The notes: generated by a model from the sequence alone, not told the origin. DNA of 15,192 nucleotides from an uncultured Muribaculaceae bacterium (GCA_910586475.1 CAJUHM010000053.1:1-15192), one strand, 5' to 3'; positions 1 to 8,520 are shown, numbered from the stretch's first letter. A program made the numbers and translations.

Positions 1-85
1 TCCTCTTTTTTCCGAACATTTTTCGCCCCTTTTCCGTTTTAATCGTTTTGGTTTTTCAATCACACCCCAAACTGCCATCTGCCCT

Positions 86-110
86 ACCGGTCGAATCATG
101 CACGACTGGT
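86..110. other. Small hairpin upstream of dnaE promoter
   Basis: ACCGGTCG (86-93) pairs with CGACTGGT (103-110) over 8 bp with one G-T pair and a 9-nt loop. No T-run follows on either strand, so it is a poor intrinsic terminator. It lies upstream of the dnaE promoter and outside the predicted transcript. It could be a protein-binding dyad or chance. The rest of positions 1-160 is T-rich with no convincing gene. Confidence 0.3.
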
Positions 111-141
111 CATGGAGTTTTCAACATGTTTGATCATTCCG

Positions 142-172
142 TTGGCAGGGAAAAAGATTATTTGTAATTTTG
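142..172 (+). promoter_or_regulatory. dnaE promoter (Bacteroidota type)
   Basis: TAATTTTG at 165-172 matches the Bacteroidota -7 box TAnnTTTG exactly. A TTG at 142-144 lies 20 nt upstream, which is the expected spacing for the -33 element. Transcription would start near 177, giving dnaE a leader of about 100 nt that contains a TATATATAATA stretch just before the gene. This is the best-formed promoter in the window because both elements are present. Confidence 0.65.
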
Positions 173-278
173 GAAAAAGTTTCTGTGATTTATCCAGACG
201 AGAATTCCCCACCCTGCAAGCAGAAGGAAACTCATTATTATATATAATACCCCGGTCTCTACTCTCGAAAACCCATTT

Positions 279-3200
279 ATGAGCAAATTTGTACATCTCC
301 ACGTCCACACCCAATATTCCCTCCTCGACGGACTCTCATCCGTGCCGGCTCTTGTCGACAAAGCGCTTGCCGACGGCATGCCGGGAATAGCCATCACCGA
401 CCACGGAAACATGTTTGGCATAAAAGAGATCTACAACTATGTCAACGGAGGATGCCTCAAGGGCTACAAGAAAAAACTCGCCGCCGCCGAAAAAAGCGGA
501 GACGCGGCAAAAGCCGAGCAGATCAGCGGCTGGATCGACCGCATCAAATCTAAAGACTTCCGCCTTATTATAGGGTGTGAGATGTATGTCGCGCAGAAGT
601 CGCTCCACGAATCAGTCGACAAACGCGACACCGGACGCCACCTCGTCGTTCTTGCCAAAAACAAAAAAGGCTATCAGAATCTCATAAAACTCGTGTCGCA
701 GGCATGGACGGAAGGATTCTACTCCCATCCCCGAACAGACAAAACGCAACTCGAAGCCCACAGAGAGGGCCTGATAATCGCATCAGCATGTCTCGGCGGA
801 GAGATTCCTCGACTGATCCAGGCCGGAAGAATCGACGAAGCCGACGAACAGATAAAATGGTGGAAAAGCGTTTTTGGCGAAGACTATTACATCGAACTTC
901 AGCGCCACCCCGCCAAAGTCGCCAACGCAAACCACGACGTCATTGAAATTCAGAACCGTGTCAATCCGATTCTGGTCGATCTCGCAAGAAAAAATGGCGT
1001 CAAAATCATCTGCACAAACGACGTCCACTTCGTCAACGAAGCGGATGCCGAAGCCCACGACCGTCTGATCTGCGTCAGTACGAACAGCAACCTGACCGAT
1101 CCGAAACGAATGCGCTACTCCAAACAGGAATGGTTCAAGACAACAGATGAGATGTCACAGCTTTTCGCCGACTATCCCGAAGCTCTCGAAACAACGGCCG
1201 AAATCGCAGCGAAAGTCGAACACTACTCGATCGACCACGGCCCGATCATGCCCAACTTCGAAATACCCGAAAGCTTCGGAACTGAAGAGGAATACCGCTC
1301 ACGCCTGACAGAAAAAGATCTTTTCGACGAATTCACACGCGACGAAAACGGCAATGTCGTGTTAAGCCAGGAGGAAGCCGAAGCAAAAATCCAGAAGCTC
1401 GGAGGCTACGACAAACTCTACCGCATCAAGTTTGAAGCAGACTATCTTTCCAAACTGGCCTACGAGGGAGCAAAAAAACGCTACGGCGATCCACTCACCG
1501 ACGAACTGAAGGAGCGAATCAACTTCGAGCTCCACATCATGAAGACGATGGGTTTCCCGGGCTACTTCCTCATCGTGCAGGACTTCATCAACGTTGCCCG
1601 CGAAAGTCTCGGAGTCAGCGTTGGCCCAGGCCGAGGATCGGCTGCCGGAAGCTGCGTCGCCTACTGTCTTGGCATCACTCAGATCGACCCCGTGCGCTAC
1701 GACCTGCTGTTCGAGCGATTCCTCAACCCCGACCGAATCTCACTGCCGGATATCGACATCGACTTCGACGACGACGGAAGAGCCGACGTCCTGCGCTATG
1801 TCACCGACAAATATGGCGAAGAAAAAGTAGCCCACATCATAACCTACGGCACAATGGCCGCAAAACTGGCCATCAAGGACGTCGCTCGAATCGAACAGCT
1901 CCCGCTGAGCGAAAGCGACCGTCTCACAAAGCTGATACCCAAGCGAATGCCGACTGTCGACGGCAAAGAGCTCAAACTCAACCTCTCGAACTGCTACAAC
2001 TATGTCGACGATTTCAAGCGTGAACTCAACTCCAACAACGAACTGATTGTCGAAACACTCAAGTTTGCTCTCCAGCTCGAAGGAACCGTCCGCAACACGG
2101 GAGTCCACGCCTGCGGAGTGATCATATGCCGCGACGACATAACCGACTGGGTACCCGTCAGCACAGCCGTCGACAAAGAGTCCGAATCGAAGGAAAAGAT
2201 CATCGTGACCCAATATGAAGGCCGTGTCATCGAAGAGACCGGACTGATCAAAATGGACTTCCTCGGGCTGAAAACCCTTTCGATCATAAAAGAAGCTGTC
2301 GAAAACATCAGACTGACACGCGGAATCGAGATCGACATGGAGAAAATTCCGATCGACGACCCGAAGACATATCAGCTTTACTGCGAGGGAGGCACGACCG
2401 GAACATTCCAGTTCGAGTCCGCCGGCATGCAGAAATATCTCCGCGAACTCCAGCCTTCGACATTCGAAGACCTCATAGCCATGAACGCCCTCTACCGACC
2501 GGGCCCCATGGACTACATCCCGGACTTCATCGCCCGCAAACACGGCCGCGAACCGATCGTCTATGACATCCCCGTCATGGAGAAATATCTGAAGGACACC
2601 TACGGCGTCACCGTCTACCAGGAACAGGTCATGCTCCTGTCGCGTCTGCTCGCCAACTTCACCCGCGGCCAGAGCGACACGCTCCGAAAGGCAATGGGTA
2701 AGAAGATGATCGAGAAAATGAACGAGCTCAAAGCCCTCTTCCTCGAAGGCGGACAGAAAAACGGCCACGACCCGAAAGTGCTCGACAAGATCTGGGCCGA
2801 CTGGGAGAAGTTCGCATCGTATGCATTCAATAAAAGCCACGCGACATGCTACAGCTGGGTCGCTTTCCAGACTGCCTACCTCAAGGCAAACTATCCCGCC
2901 GAATACATGGCGGCAGTCCTCTCCCGCAACCGCAACAACTCTGAAAAAATGTCCGGCTTCATCGACGAGTGCAAAAAAATGCACATCCCCGTCAAAGGAC
3001 CGGACGTCAACGAAAGCTTCGCAACATTCGGTGTGAACTCAAAAGGTGACATCCGTTTCGGACTGGCGGCGCTGAAAGGGATCGGCGAAAACGTCGCAGC
3101 CGAAGTCCTCGCGGCCCGCAAAAAAGGAGGCCCGTTTGAATCGATCTTCGACTTCATCGAACGTGTCCCCTCGTCAGCCATCAACCGACGCATTATCGAC

Positions 3201-4073
3201 ACAATGGCAATGGGCGGTGCGTTCGACTGCTTCAGCTCCCACATCCAGAGAGAAGACTTTTTCGAGACCGACAGCCGTGGAATCTCATTCTCGGAAGCTC
3301 TCGTAAAATACGGCCAGCTCTATCAGAACGACCAGCAGAACCGCGAAATGTCTCTCTTCGGCGACGACATGGACTCGATGGCTACCGCCGGACGACCGAC
3401 CATAATCCCCGGAATACGCTGGGTCGACGCCGTACGCCTCGAAAAAGAACGCGAGATTGTCGGGACATACCACTCAGCCAACCCCCTCGACCCATATTTC
3501 ATGGAGCTCCACTACGGCACGACCGACCTGAAAACATTCCAGGAAAAAGAACCGGCCGAAGGTGAGGAAATCGTGCTCGGAGGAATGGTCGTCGATTTCA
3601 CATCCCGCCCCTCGAAACGAGGCGGCAACTTCGGCATTCTCAAAATCCAGGACTACACCTCGGCTTCCGAATTCATGCTCTTCGGACAGGACTATATCGA
3701 CTACCACAACTACGGTGTTCCGGGAACTCCCGTCATGATACGCGGAGCTTTCGGCCGACGCTTCCAGGGACAGGATCTCAGATTCAAGATCAATTCCGTA
3801 CGCCTTCTCTCAGATCTGAAAGGCAACGTTGTCGACGGCATAATAATCAACGTCGACACCAACACCCTGACCGAAGCCCTCCACGGCGTTCTGGCTGAAC
3901 ATGCCGGATCGACCAATCAGGACCTCGGTTCACTTGCCTTCAAAGTGCGCGACGCTCAAAGCAACCGCCACGTAACCCTCGGAAGCTCGCTCCGAATTCC
4001 GGTCAACAAAGATCTCGTCGAAAAACTGCAGAACCTCGACGTTGACTTCACAATAGTGACAAAACATTTCTAA
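279..4073 (+). CDS. dnaE: DNA polymerase III alpha subunit (DnaE)
   Basis: Catalytic subunit of the replicative DNA polymerase. The 1264-aa product begins with a PHP domain (HLHVHTQYSLLDG at 6-18, ITDHGN at 39-44, GCEMYV at 99-104, NDVHF at 247-251). The C-family polymerase core follows, with GPGRGSAAGS near 450 and the catalytic acidic motif PDIDIDF at about 490-496. D493 and D495 are the likely metal ligands. A clamp-binding-like segment EMSLFG lies near 1023-1028, followed by a C-terminal OB-type region (about 1080-1180). It is somewhat longer than the E. coli protein, with an extra segment inside the PHP domain (about 53-95) and another near 330-395. The ATG at 279 fits because family homology starts within five residues. 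There is no Shine-Dalgarno sequence, as usual for this phylum. trxA follows 26 nt downstream and is probably cotranscribed. The family assignment is very secure. Confidence 0.98.
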   Translation: MSKFVHLHVHTQYSLLDGLSSVPALVDKALADGMPGIAITDHGNMFGIKEIYNYVNGGCLKGYKKKLAAAEKSGDAAKAEQISGWIDRIKSKDFRLIIGCEMYVAQKSLHESVDKRDTGRHLVVLAKNKKGYQNLIKLVSQAWTEGFYSHPRTDKTQLEAHREGLIIASACLGGEIPRLIQAGRIDEADEQIKWWKSVFGEDYYIELQRHPAKVANANHDVIEIQNRVNPILVDLARKNGVKIICTNDVHFVNEADAEAHDRLICVSTNSNLTDPKRMRYSKQEWFKTTDEMSQLFADYPEALETTAEIAAKVEHYSIDHGPIMPNFEIPESFGTEEEYRSRLTEKDLFDEFTRDENGNVVLSQEEAEAKIQKLGGYDKLYRIKFEADYLSKLAYEGAKKRYGDPLTDELKERINFELHIMKTMGFPGYFLIVQDFINVARESLGVSVGPGRGSAAGSCVAYCLGITQIDPVRYDLLFERFLNPDRISLPDIDIDFDDDGRADVLRYVTDKYGEEKVAHIITYGTMAAKLAIKDVARIEQLPLSESDRLTKLIPKRMPTVDGKELKLNLSNCYNYVDDFKRELNSNNELIVETLKFALQLEGTVRNTGVHACGVIICRDDITDWVPVSTAVDKESESKEKIIVTQYEGRVIEETGLIKMDFLGLKTLSIIKEAVENIRLTRGIEIDMEKIPIDDPKTYQLYCEGGTTGTFQFESAGMQKYLRELQPSTFEDLIAMNALYRPGPMDYIPDFIARKHGREPIVYDIPVMEKYLKDTYGVTVYQEQVMLLSRLLANFTRGQSDTLRKAMGKKMIEKMNELKALFLEGGQKNGHDPKVLDKIWADWEKFASYAFNKSHATCYSWVAFQTAYLKANYPAEYMAAVLSRNRNNSEKMSGFIDECKKMHIPVKGPDVNESFATFGVNSKGDIRFGLAALKGIGENVAAEVLAARKKGGPFESIFDFIERVPSSAINRRIIDTMAMGGAFDCFSSHIQREDFFETDSRGISFSEALVKYGQLYQNDQQNREMSLFGDDMDSMATAGRPTIIPGIRWVDAVRLEKEREIVGTYHSANPLDPYFMELHYGTTDLKTFQEKEPAEGEEIVLGGMVVDFTSRPSKRGGNFGILKIQDYTSASEFMLFGQDYIDYHNYGVPGTPVMIRGAFGRRFQGQDLRFKINSVRLLSDLKGNVVDGIIINVDTNTLTEALHGVLAEHAGSTNQDLGSLAFKVRDAQSNRHVTLGSSLRIPVNKDLVEKLQNLDVDFTIVTKHF

Positions 4074-4099
4074 TCATAACCCCAAAACTACTTAACACT

Positions 4100-4423
4100 A
4101 TGGCTTATCAATTTACTGACACAAACGTAAAAGAAGCGATTGAATCCGGCCACGCTCTCGTAATCGATTTCTGGGCGACATGGTGCGGACCCTGCATGAA
4201 ACTCAGCCCCGTCATCGACGAACTCTCCGAAAAATACGCCGACAAGGTCGTCATCGGCAAATACAACGTTGAAGACGAAACCGAATTTGCAACCGAAAAC
4301 AGAATCATGTCGATCCCGACAATCCTCTTCTTCAAAAACGGCGAACAGATCCGCGACCTGCGTCTTGCTGGCGCCACCCGCGAACAGATCGAGAAAAACA
4401 TCGAAAAACTGATCGCCCTCTGA
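4100..4423 (+). CDS. trxA: Thioredoxin
   Basis: Small cytoplasmic dithiol-disulfide oxidoreductase that keeps protein thiols reduced and donates electrons to enzymes such as ribonucleotide reductase. The 107-aa product is a single thioredoxin fold of standard length. It shows the active site WCGPC (W28 to C32, redox cysteines C29 and C32) after the FWATW strand, and the cis-proline motif SIPT (P73) facing it. There is no signal peptide, so it is the cytoplasmic form rather than a TlpA-like periplasmic one. It starts 26 nt after dnaE with no visible promoter between them, so cotranscription with dnaE is likely. A strong hairpin terminator follows its stop. The gene symbol is by family; the genome may hold other thioredoxins. 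Confidence 0.95.
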   Translation: MAYQFTDTNVKEAIESGHALVIDFWATWCGPCMKLSPVIDELSEKYADKVVIGKYNVEDETEFATENRIMSIPTILFFKNGEQIRDLRLAGATREQIEKNIEKLIAL

Positions 4424-4434
4424 TCTGACATCCC

Positions 4435-4489
4435 TAAAAAACTTCCGGCCCGCCTCCCCTTTTGCAGAGAAGCGGGCCGGATCTTTATT
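4435..4489. terminator. Bidirectional intrinsic terminator between trxA and the DUF3298 gene
   Basis: CCGGCCCGC (4445-4453) pairs perfectly with GCGGGCCGG (4472-4480), and the flanking T4444-A4481 adds a tenth pair. The loop is 18 nt. On the plus strand the stem is followed by TCTTTATTTT. On the minus strand it is followed by six T (plus-strand A run at 4436-4441). It can therefore end both the dnaE-trxA transcript and the converging leftward operon. Confidence 0.85.
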
Positions 4490-4506
4490 TTGCGACCGCA
4501 AGCGTC

Positions 4507-5292
4507 TTAGAAATACTCGCCGGAAACTGTGCCGGAGAAATCGGCCTTATTGCCGGAGAGAAGCACATCGATCACCCCAACAGCATAGGGCGCGATCTCA
4601 TATGGCCCCCATACGATATGCATACCGTCCGTCCCGAGATACACACAGTCGGGATACTCAGTCGGAATCCCCTGGAAAAGATAATCCGTCACCTCCGAAG
4701 GCTTGCACTCCAGCGTCCGGCTCATCAGCTGGGCCATGTTCCACTTCGAAAACCGAGGCAGATCATCCTTTGTCAGCTCTCGTCCGTTGTCCAGAAGGAA
4801 AGTCACATAATATTTGCCTCCAGTTCCGTGGGCTCCGCCCATGTAAGCGTACGTATCGTCACAGAATGTAATAGCCTTGCCGCTCGAGTAAACGACCTTG
4901 ATATCACTAACCTCCTGCTCGTTACGCCACGACTTTGCCGCAGAGAGCAGCATTGCCTTGGGATTATCGATAGCGCCTTTGAAACCACTGTTGATCTTAT
5001 CCTTTATCCAGAGACGCGCGTTGGCAACCAGACTTGTCGGTCCCGATATAGGATATTCAACCGAAATCGAACATTCCATGCTCTGCGCTCCTCCGTAACT
5101 CTGCACTCTGACTTTTTTCTTGATCGAAAAAACCTGTGTCACAAGACCGTCGGCATACTCCTTCACTGCGCCCTCCTTGACCGTAAGAGCCGGAGCGGCA
5201 GCCGTGCGTTTGCGTGTTTTCTTTTGGGCCGCGTCTGCCGATACAACACCGAAAATCAGCGCGACAATCAATAAAATAATGTGTTTCCTCAT
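4507..5292 (-). CDS. Secreted DUF3298 (RsiV-like) domain protein
   Basis: A 261-aa exported protein of unknown role. Residues 1-21 form a signal peptide: MRKH, a hydrophobic run (IILLIVALIFGVV), then SADA before the likely cleavage site. There is no lipobox cysteine. A basic, alanine-rich linker (about 23-36) follows. The C-terminal half shows the DUF3298 hallmarks YMGGAHG (150-156), the LLDNGRELTKDDL segment (166-178) and YEIAPYAVG (231-239) close to the end. The N-terminal half (about 45-130) resembles the DUF4163/PdaC-like partner domain. In Bacillus the same domain occurs in the anti-sigma factor RsiV, where it binds lysozyme. This copy has no transmembrane anchor beyond the signal and no anti-sigma part, so that role is not implied. 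It is the last gene of the leftward run, 35 nt after ribBA, and ends at the shared terminator. Confidence 0.85.
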   Translation of the reverse strand: MRKHIILLIVALIFGVVSADAAQKKTRKRTAAAPALTVKEGAVKEYADGLVTQVFSIKKKVRVQSYGGAQSMECSISVEYPISGPTSLVANARLWIKDKINSGFKGAIDNPKAMLLSAAKSWRNEQEVSDIKVVYSSGKAITFCDDTYAYMGGAHGTGGKYYVTFLLDNGRELTKDDLPRFSKWNMAQLMSRTLECKPSEVTDYLFQGIPTEYPDCVYLGTDGMHIVWGPYEIAPYAVGVIDVLLSGNKADFSGTVSGEYF

Positions 5293-5327
5293 AAAATAAT
5301 TGTATTAAAGTATAACGTAATAGCTGG

Positions 5328-6548
5328 TTAATTCACCTTATCCAGATTATGGCCCATACGCTCCTTCTTGGTCTGCATATAGCGGCGGTTGTAGTCATTC
5401 GGTTCGATCTCGATCGGAACATTTTCAACAACAGAAAGCCCATAGCCTTCCAGACCGATACGCTTCACAGGATTATTGGTCAGCAGACGCATTTTTCCGA
5501 CTCCGATACGGTTAAGAATCTGCGCTCCGACGCCATAGTCGCGCTCGTCAGCCTTATGTCCGAGATGAAGATTGGCATCAACCGTATCCAGTCCCTCCTC
5601 CTGAAGCTTATAAGCCCGGATCTTGTCCATCAGACCGATCCCGCGGCCCTCCTGATTAAGATAGAGAATGACACCGCGGCCCTCCTTGTCGATCATCTGC
5701 ATGGCGCGATGAAGCTGTTCGCCGCAGTCACAGCGCTGCGAGCCGAAAATGTCGCCCGTCGCACACGACGAGTGGACTCTGACCAACACCGGATCCTCGC
5801 CCGAAACGTCGCCCTTTATCAGCGCGATATGTTCAAGCCCGTTGCTCTTCTGGCGGAAAGGAATCAGCCGGAAGTGGCCATAGGCCGTCGGCATATCGAC
5901 CTCCTCACCCTGCTCCACGAGCGACTCGTGTCTGAGACGGTAAGCGATCAGATCGCGGATCGAGATAAGCTTGAGTCCCCACTCGTCGGCTCTCTGCTTC
6001 AGTTGCGGCAGGCGCGCCATCGTTCCGTCGGGATTGAGTATTTCGATAAGCGTGGCAGCAGGTTGCAGTCCGGCCAGACGCGCCAGATCAATAGCTGCCT
6101 CAGTGTGGCCCGGACGACGCAAAACGCCCTCATCCTGAGCATAGAGAGGATGGACATGGCCCGGACGTCCGAAGTCCGACGGCTGGGAAGCCGGATCGGC
6201 AAGAGCTCTGATCGTTGCGGCTCGGTCATGGGCCGAAACCCCAGTCGTACATCCCGGAAGCAGATCGACCGTCACCGTAAACGGAGTTCCGAGCATCGAA
6301 GTATTGTCATCGACCTGATGGCCGATCTTAAGTTCCCTGCAGCGCGAGATGGTCAGAGGTGCACAGAGCTCACCACGCGCATTCGTGATCATGAAATTGA
6401 CATCTTCCGGCGTGACCTTTTCGGCGGCCATGATGAGGTCGCCCTCATTTTCACGGTCCTCGTCGTCGACGACAATGACAAACTGTCCCTGGCGAAAAGC
6501 TTCGAGCGCCTCTTCAATCGTGTTGAGTTTAATATTGGAACTATCCAT
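5328..6548 (-). CDS. ribBA: Bifunctional RibBA: DHBP synthase / GTP cyclohydrolase II
   Basis: Supplies both starting branches of riboflavin synthesis. The N-terminal half makes 3,4-dihydroxy-2-butanone 4-phosphate from ribulose 5-phosphate. The C-terminal half opens GTP to the diaminopyrimidine precursor. The 406-aa product has the usual fusion length. DHBP synthase signatures are DDEDRENEGDL (28-38), SAHDRAATIRA (105-115), RPGHVHPLYA (128-137) and GHTEAAIDL (147-155). The cyclohydrolase domain (about 208-402) has the three zinc cysteines C262, C273 and C275 in VHSSCATGD...RCDCG, then NQEGRGIGL (298-306), ADERDYG (333-339) and LLTNNPVK (355-362). All key motifs are present, so both activities are expected. 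No FMN riboswitch is visible in the 31-nt gap to the upstream permease gene, so it is probably read through from typA. Confidence 0.97.
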   Translation of the reverse strand: MDSSNIKLNTIEEALEAFRQGQFVIVVDDEDRENEGDLIMAAEKVTPEDVNFMITNARGELCAPLTISRCRELKIGHQVDDNTSMLGTPFTVTVDLLPGCTTGVSAHDRAATIRALADPASQPSDFGRPGHVHPLYAQDEGVLRRPGHTEAAIDLARLAGLQPAATLIEILNPDGTMARLPQLKQRADEWGLKLISIRDLIAYRLRHESLVEQGEEVDMPTAYGHFRLIPFRQKSNGLEHIALIKGDVSGEDPVLVRVHSSCATGDIFGSQRCDCGEQLHRAMQMIDKEGRGVILYLNQEGRGIGLMDKIRAYKLQEEGLDTVDANLHLGHKADERDYGVGAQILNRIGVGKMRLLTNNPVKRIGLEGYGLSVVENVPIEIEPNDYNRRYMQTKKERMGHNLDKVN

Positions 6549-6579
6549 TTTATTTCTTTTGTTTAGAATATGTTTACTT

Positions 6580-8502
6580 TTACTCCTCCGGATCGGGACG
6601 GCCGATCAGATCGGCAAGCTGGTCCGAAACAGTGATAATAGTCTCGATCTCATGACGGAGAATCGAAAGCTGGCGCAGGCCGAAGAGATAGACCGTCAGG
6701 CCGAATGGCACAACGACGATCGATGTCCAGGCAGCCCACCGGTAATTGGTCGGATGATAAAACCACAGACTGCGCAGAATCGGATAGTCCATCAGCTTGT
6801 TGATCACGAGTTTCGAACGGCTGTTGGCTATATAGCCGACAGCCGCCTCAAGCTCGTCCGACAGCGAGCGCAATCCGCTGCGGGAATAGCCGCGCAGCCA
6901 GTACGACGTATATGACGGACGACGCTGATTCGACTCCAGATAGGCCGAAGCCGACTTCCTGAGAGACTCGAGCATCGCGGTCGCAACCGCCGGATCGACA
7001 TCCTCCATGACAAGCTCCTTCACCTTCAGATGACGCGCAAGATTCGACCCGATCAGACGGCGGAAGAAATTCATATAGGCATCCTTGTTGAAAACCGCCG
7101 AATCCTTAACGGCCTTATACGTAAAGAAGATTCCGAGCGGAAGCAGCACAGCCGAACTGAGCCACATTCCTTCCCAGACCGCGAGATGGCCGTCGCGTGC
7201 CATTTTGTAGCCCGTATTGTCTATAATATAATAGAAGATAAAAAGCAGAACCGAAATGACGAGAGGCGTTCCGATGCCCCCCTTACGGATAATCGCGCCG
7301 AGCGGCGCACCGATAAAGAAGAAGATCAGACACGCAAACGAAAGCGTGAATTTCTTCTGCAGCTCTATATCGTGGCGGCGCACAGTCTTAAGCTCATCCT
7401 TCATCATAAGTGAGCGGAACTCATATTCCTGACGGCTGTTCTTAGCCTTGTTGAGTGCCTGGCTGAGATAATTGACCCTCGCGGCCGAGTTCGATCCCTT
7501 CAGAAGCGAATCTGCATCCGGCAGACGCGACGGCCTGACGTCAGGCACCGCCACAATGCGGTGGTCGCCCTTTCCGGTATACTCCTCCCTCATCTGCGCC
7601 ACACCCATTCGCGGCCCCGTCTTGATAGCGTGGCCATACTCATTTCCGAGACTGTCTATGATGTGGCCGACCGAATCGATCGTTGCCTGAAGCTGAGAGA
7701 TATCCTTGCCGACATACTGGTTTCTCATACCCTCCTCATCCATTCGGTTGAAGTTGGCGTCAAACTGCAGCAGGATCGACTTCTCGAGAAATGTCTCGCG
7801 CCTGAACGGCACATTCTTCATCGACGACGCCGCCTCCTTAAGATTGTCGAAACTCTCTCCCTGCCAGAGCTGGAGAAACAGATGCGACTTATCCTCAGTC
7901 ATGGCAAGACGGCCCGAGTCCGCAAGGATTATACCGGCGTTGTCAAAACCGCGCGACATATCGTAGATCATTATCTCATAGAGAGTTCCCGTATCGCGGT
8001 TCTTATGATCGACAAAGAAGTTGTAGCCCGGAATCTGATCATAGAAAACGCCCTCCGGGATCTCTAATTCAGGCGATTTCTGACGCATCGAGAAAAGAAG
8101 CGTCCACATCTTCGTCTGAGCGATCGGCAGCACATTGTTCTGAAAGAAAAATGCCCCGACACCGATCCCGACCATAAGCACGATCAGAGGACGCATCACC
8201 TTGATGAGCGACACGCCCGACGCCTTCATGGCCGTCAGCTCGAAATGCTCCCCGAGATTTCCGAACGTCATCAGCGACGCCAGCAGTATCGCAAGAGGCA
8301 GCGCCATCGGGATCATCGTCAGAGCTGCATAGAAAAACAGCTCGCCGATCACATCGATCGTCAGACCCTTTCCGACAAGATCGTCGATATAGCGCCAGAG
8401 AAACTGCATCAGGACAATGAACAGACAGATGCAGAACGTCATGCAGAAAAGCGGTACAAAACTCTTCAGCACAAACCAGTATAGACGTTTCACACCCAAC
8501 AT
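6580..8502 (-). CDS. LptF/LptG family (YjgP/YjgQ) LPS transport permease, extended
   Basis: An inner-membrane subunit of the LPS exporter, which with the LptB ATPase moves lipopolysaccharide toward the outer membrane. The 640-aa product has the family plan: three N-terminal membrane segments (about 12-36, 53-80, 105-128), a large periplasmic domain (about 130-383) and three more membrane segments (about 385-405, 412-430, 445-465). The cytoplasmic coupling-helix stretch GEHFELTAMKASGVSL (84-99) is typical. E. coli LptF and LptG are about 360 aa. Here the periplasmic part is larger, and a C-terminal tail of about 170 residues follows, with one further hydrophobic segment (about 589-610). I cannot tell LptF from LptG, so no symbol is given; the partner is not in the window. 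It lies 18 nt after typA and 31 nt before ribBA. Confidence 0.92.
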   Translation of the reverse strand: MLGVKRLYWFVLKSFVPLFCMTFCICLFIVLMQFLWRYIDDLVGKGLTIDVIGELFFYAALTMIPMALPLAILLASLMTFGNLGEHFELTAMKASGVSLIKVMRPLIVLMVGIGVGAFFFQNNVLPIAQTKMWTLLFSMRQKSPELEIPEGVFYDQIPGYNFFVDHKNRDTGTLYEIMIYDMSRGFDNAGIILADSGRLAMTEDKSHLFLQLWQGESFDNLKEAASSMKNVPFRRETFLEKSILLQFDANFNRMDEEGMRNQYVGKDISQLQATIDSVGHIIDSLGNEYGHAIKTGPRMGVAQMREEYTGKGDHRIVAVPDVRPSRLPDADSLLKGSNSAARVNYLSQALNKAKNSRQEYEFRSLMMKDELKTVRRHDIELQKKFTLSFACLIFFFIGAPLGAIIRKGGIGTPLVISVLLFIFYYIIDNTGYKMARDGHLAVWEGMWLSSAVLLPLGIFFTYKAVKDSAVFNKDAYMNFFRRLIGSNLARHLKVKELVMEDVDPAVATAMLESLRKSASAYLESNQRRPSYTSYWLRGYSRSGLRSLSDELEAAVGYIANSRSKLVINKLMDYPILRSLWFYHPTNYRWAAWTSIVVVPFGLTVYLFGLRQLSILRHEIETIITVSDQLADLIGRPDPEE

Positions 8503-8520
8503 CTTCCTGCCCCCGTTTTC

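Noticed and set aside
1740..2984. 414-codon open frame on the minus strand inside dnaE
   Set aside because: It lies fully opposite the conserved polymerase core, its product resembles no family I know, and such antisense frames arise from the strong purine-first, C-ending codon use of the real gene.
4462..5274. 270-codon plus-strand frame opposite the DUF3298 gene
   Set aside because: It begins inside the terminator hairpin and mirrors a gene with a clear signal peptide and family motifs; its product has no recognisable domain.
5349..6566. 405-codon plus-strand frame opposite ribBA
   Set aside because: Almost the same extent as ribBA, whose catalytic motifs are all intact. The antisense product is Arg/Leu-rich with no motif, so it is a codon-bias shadow.
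6549..6579. FMN riboswitch ahead of ribBA
   Set aside because: The gap to the upstream gene is only 31 nt, AT-rich, and too short for the conserved multi-helix aptamer.
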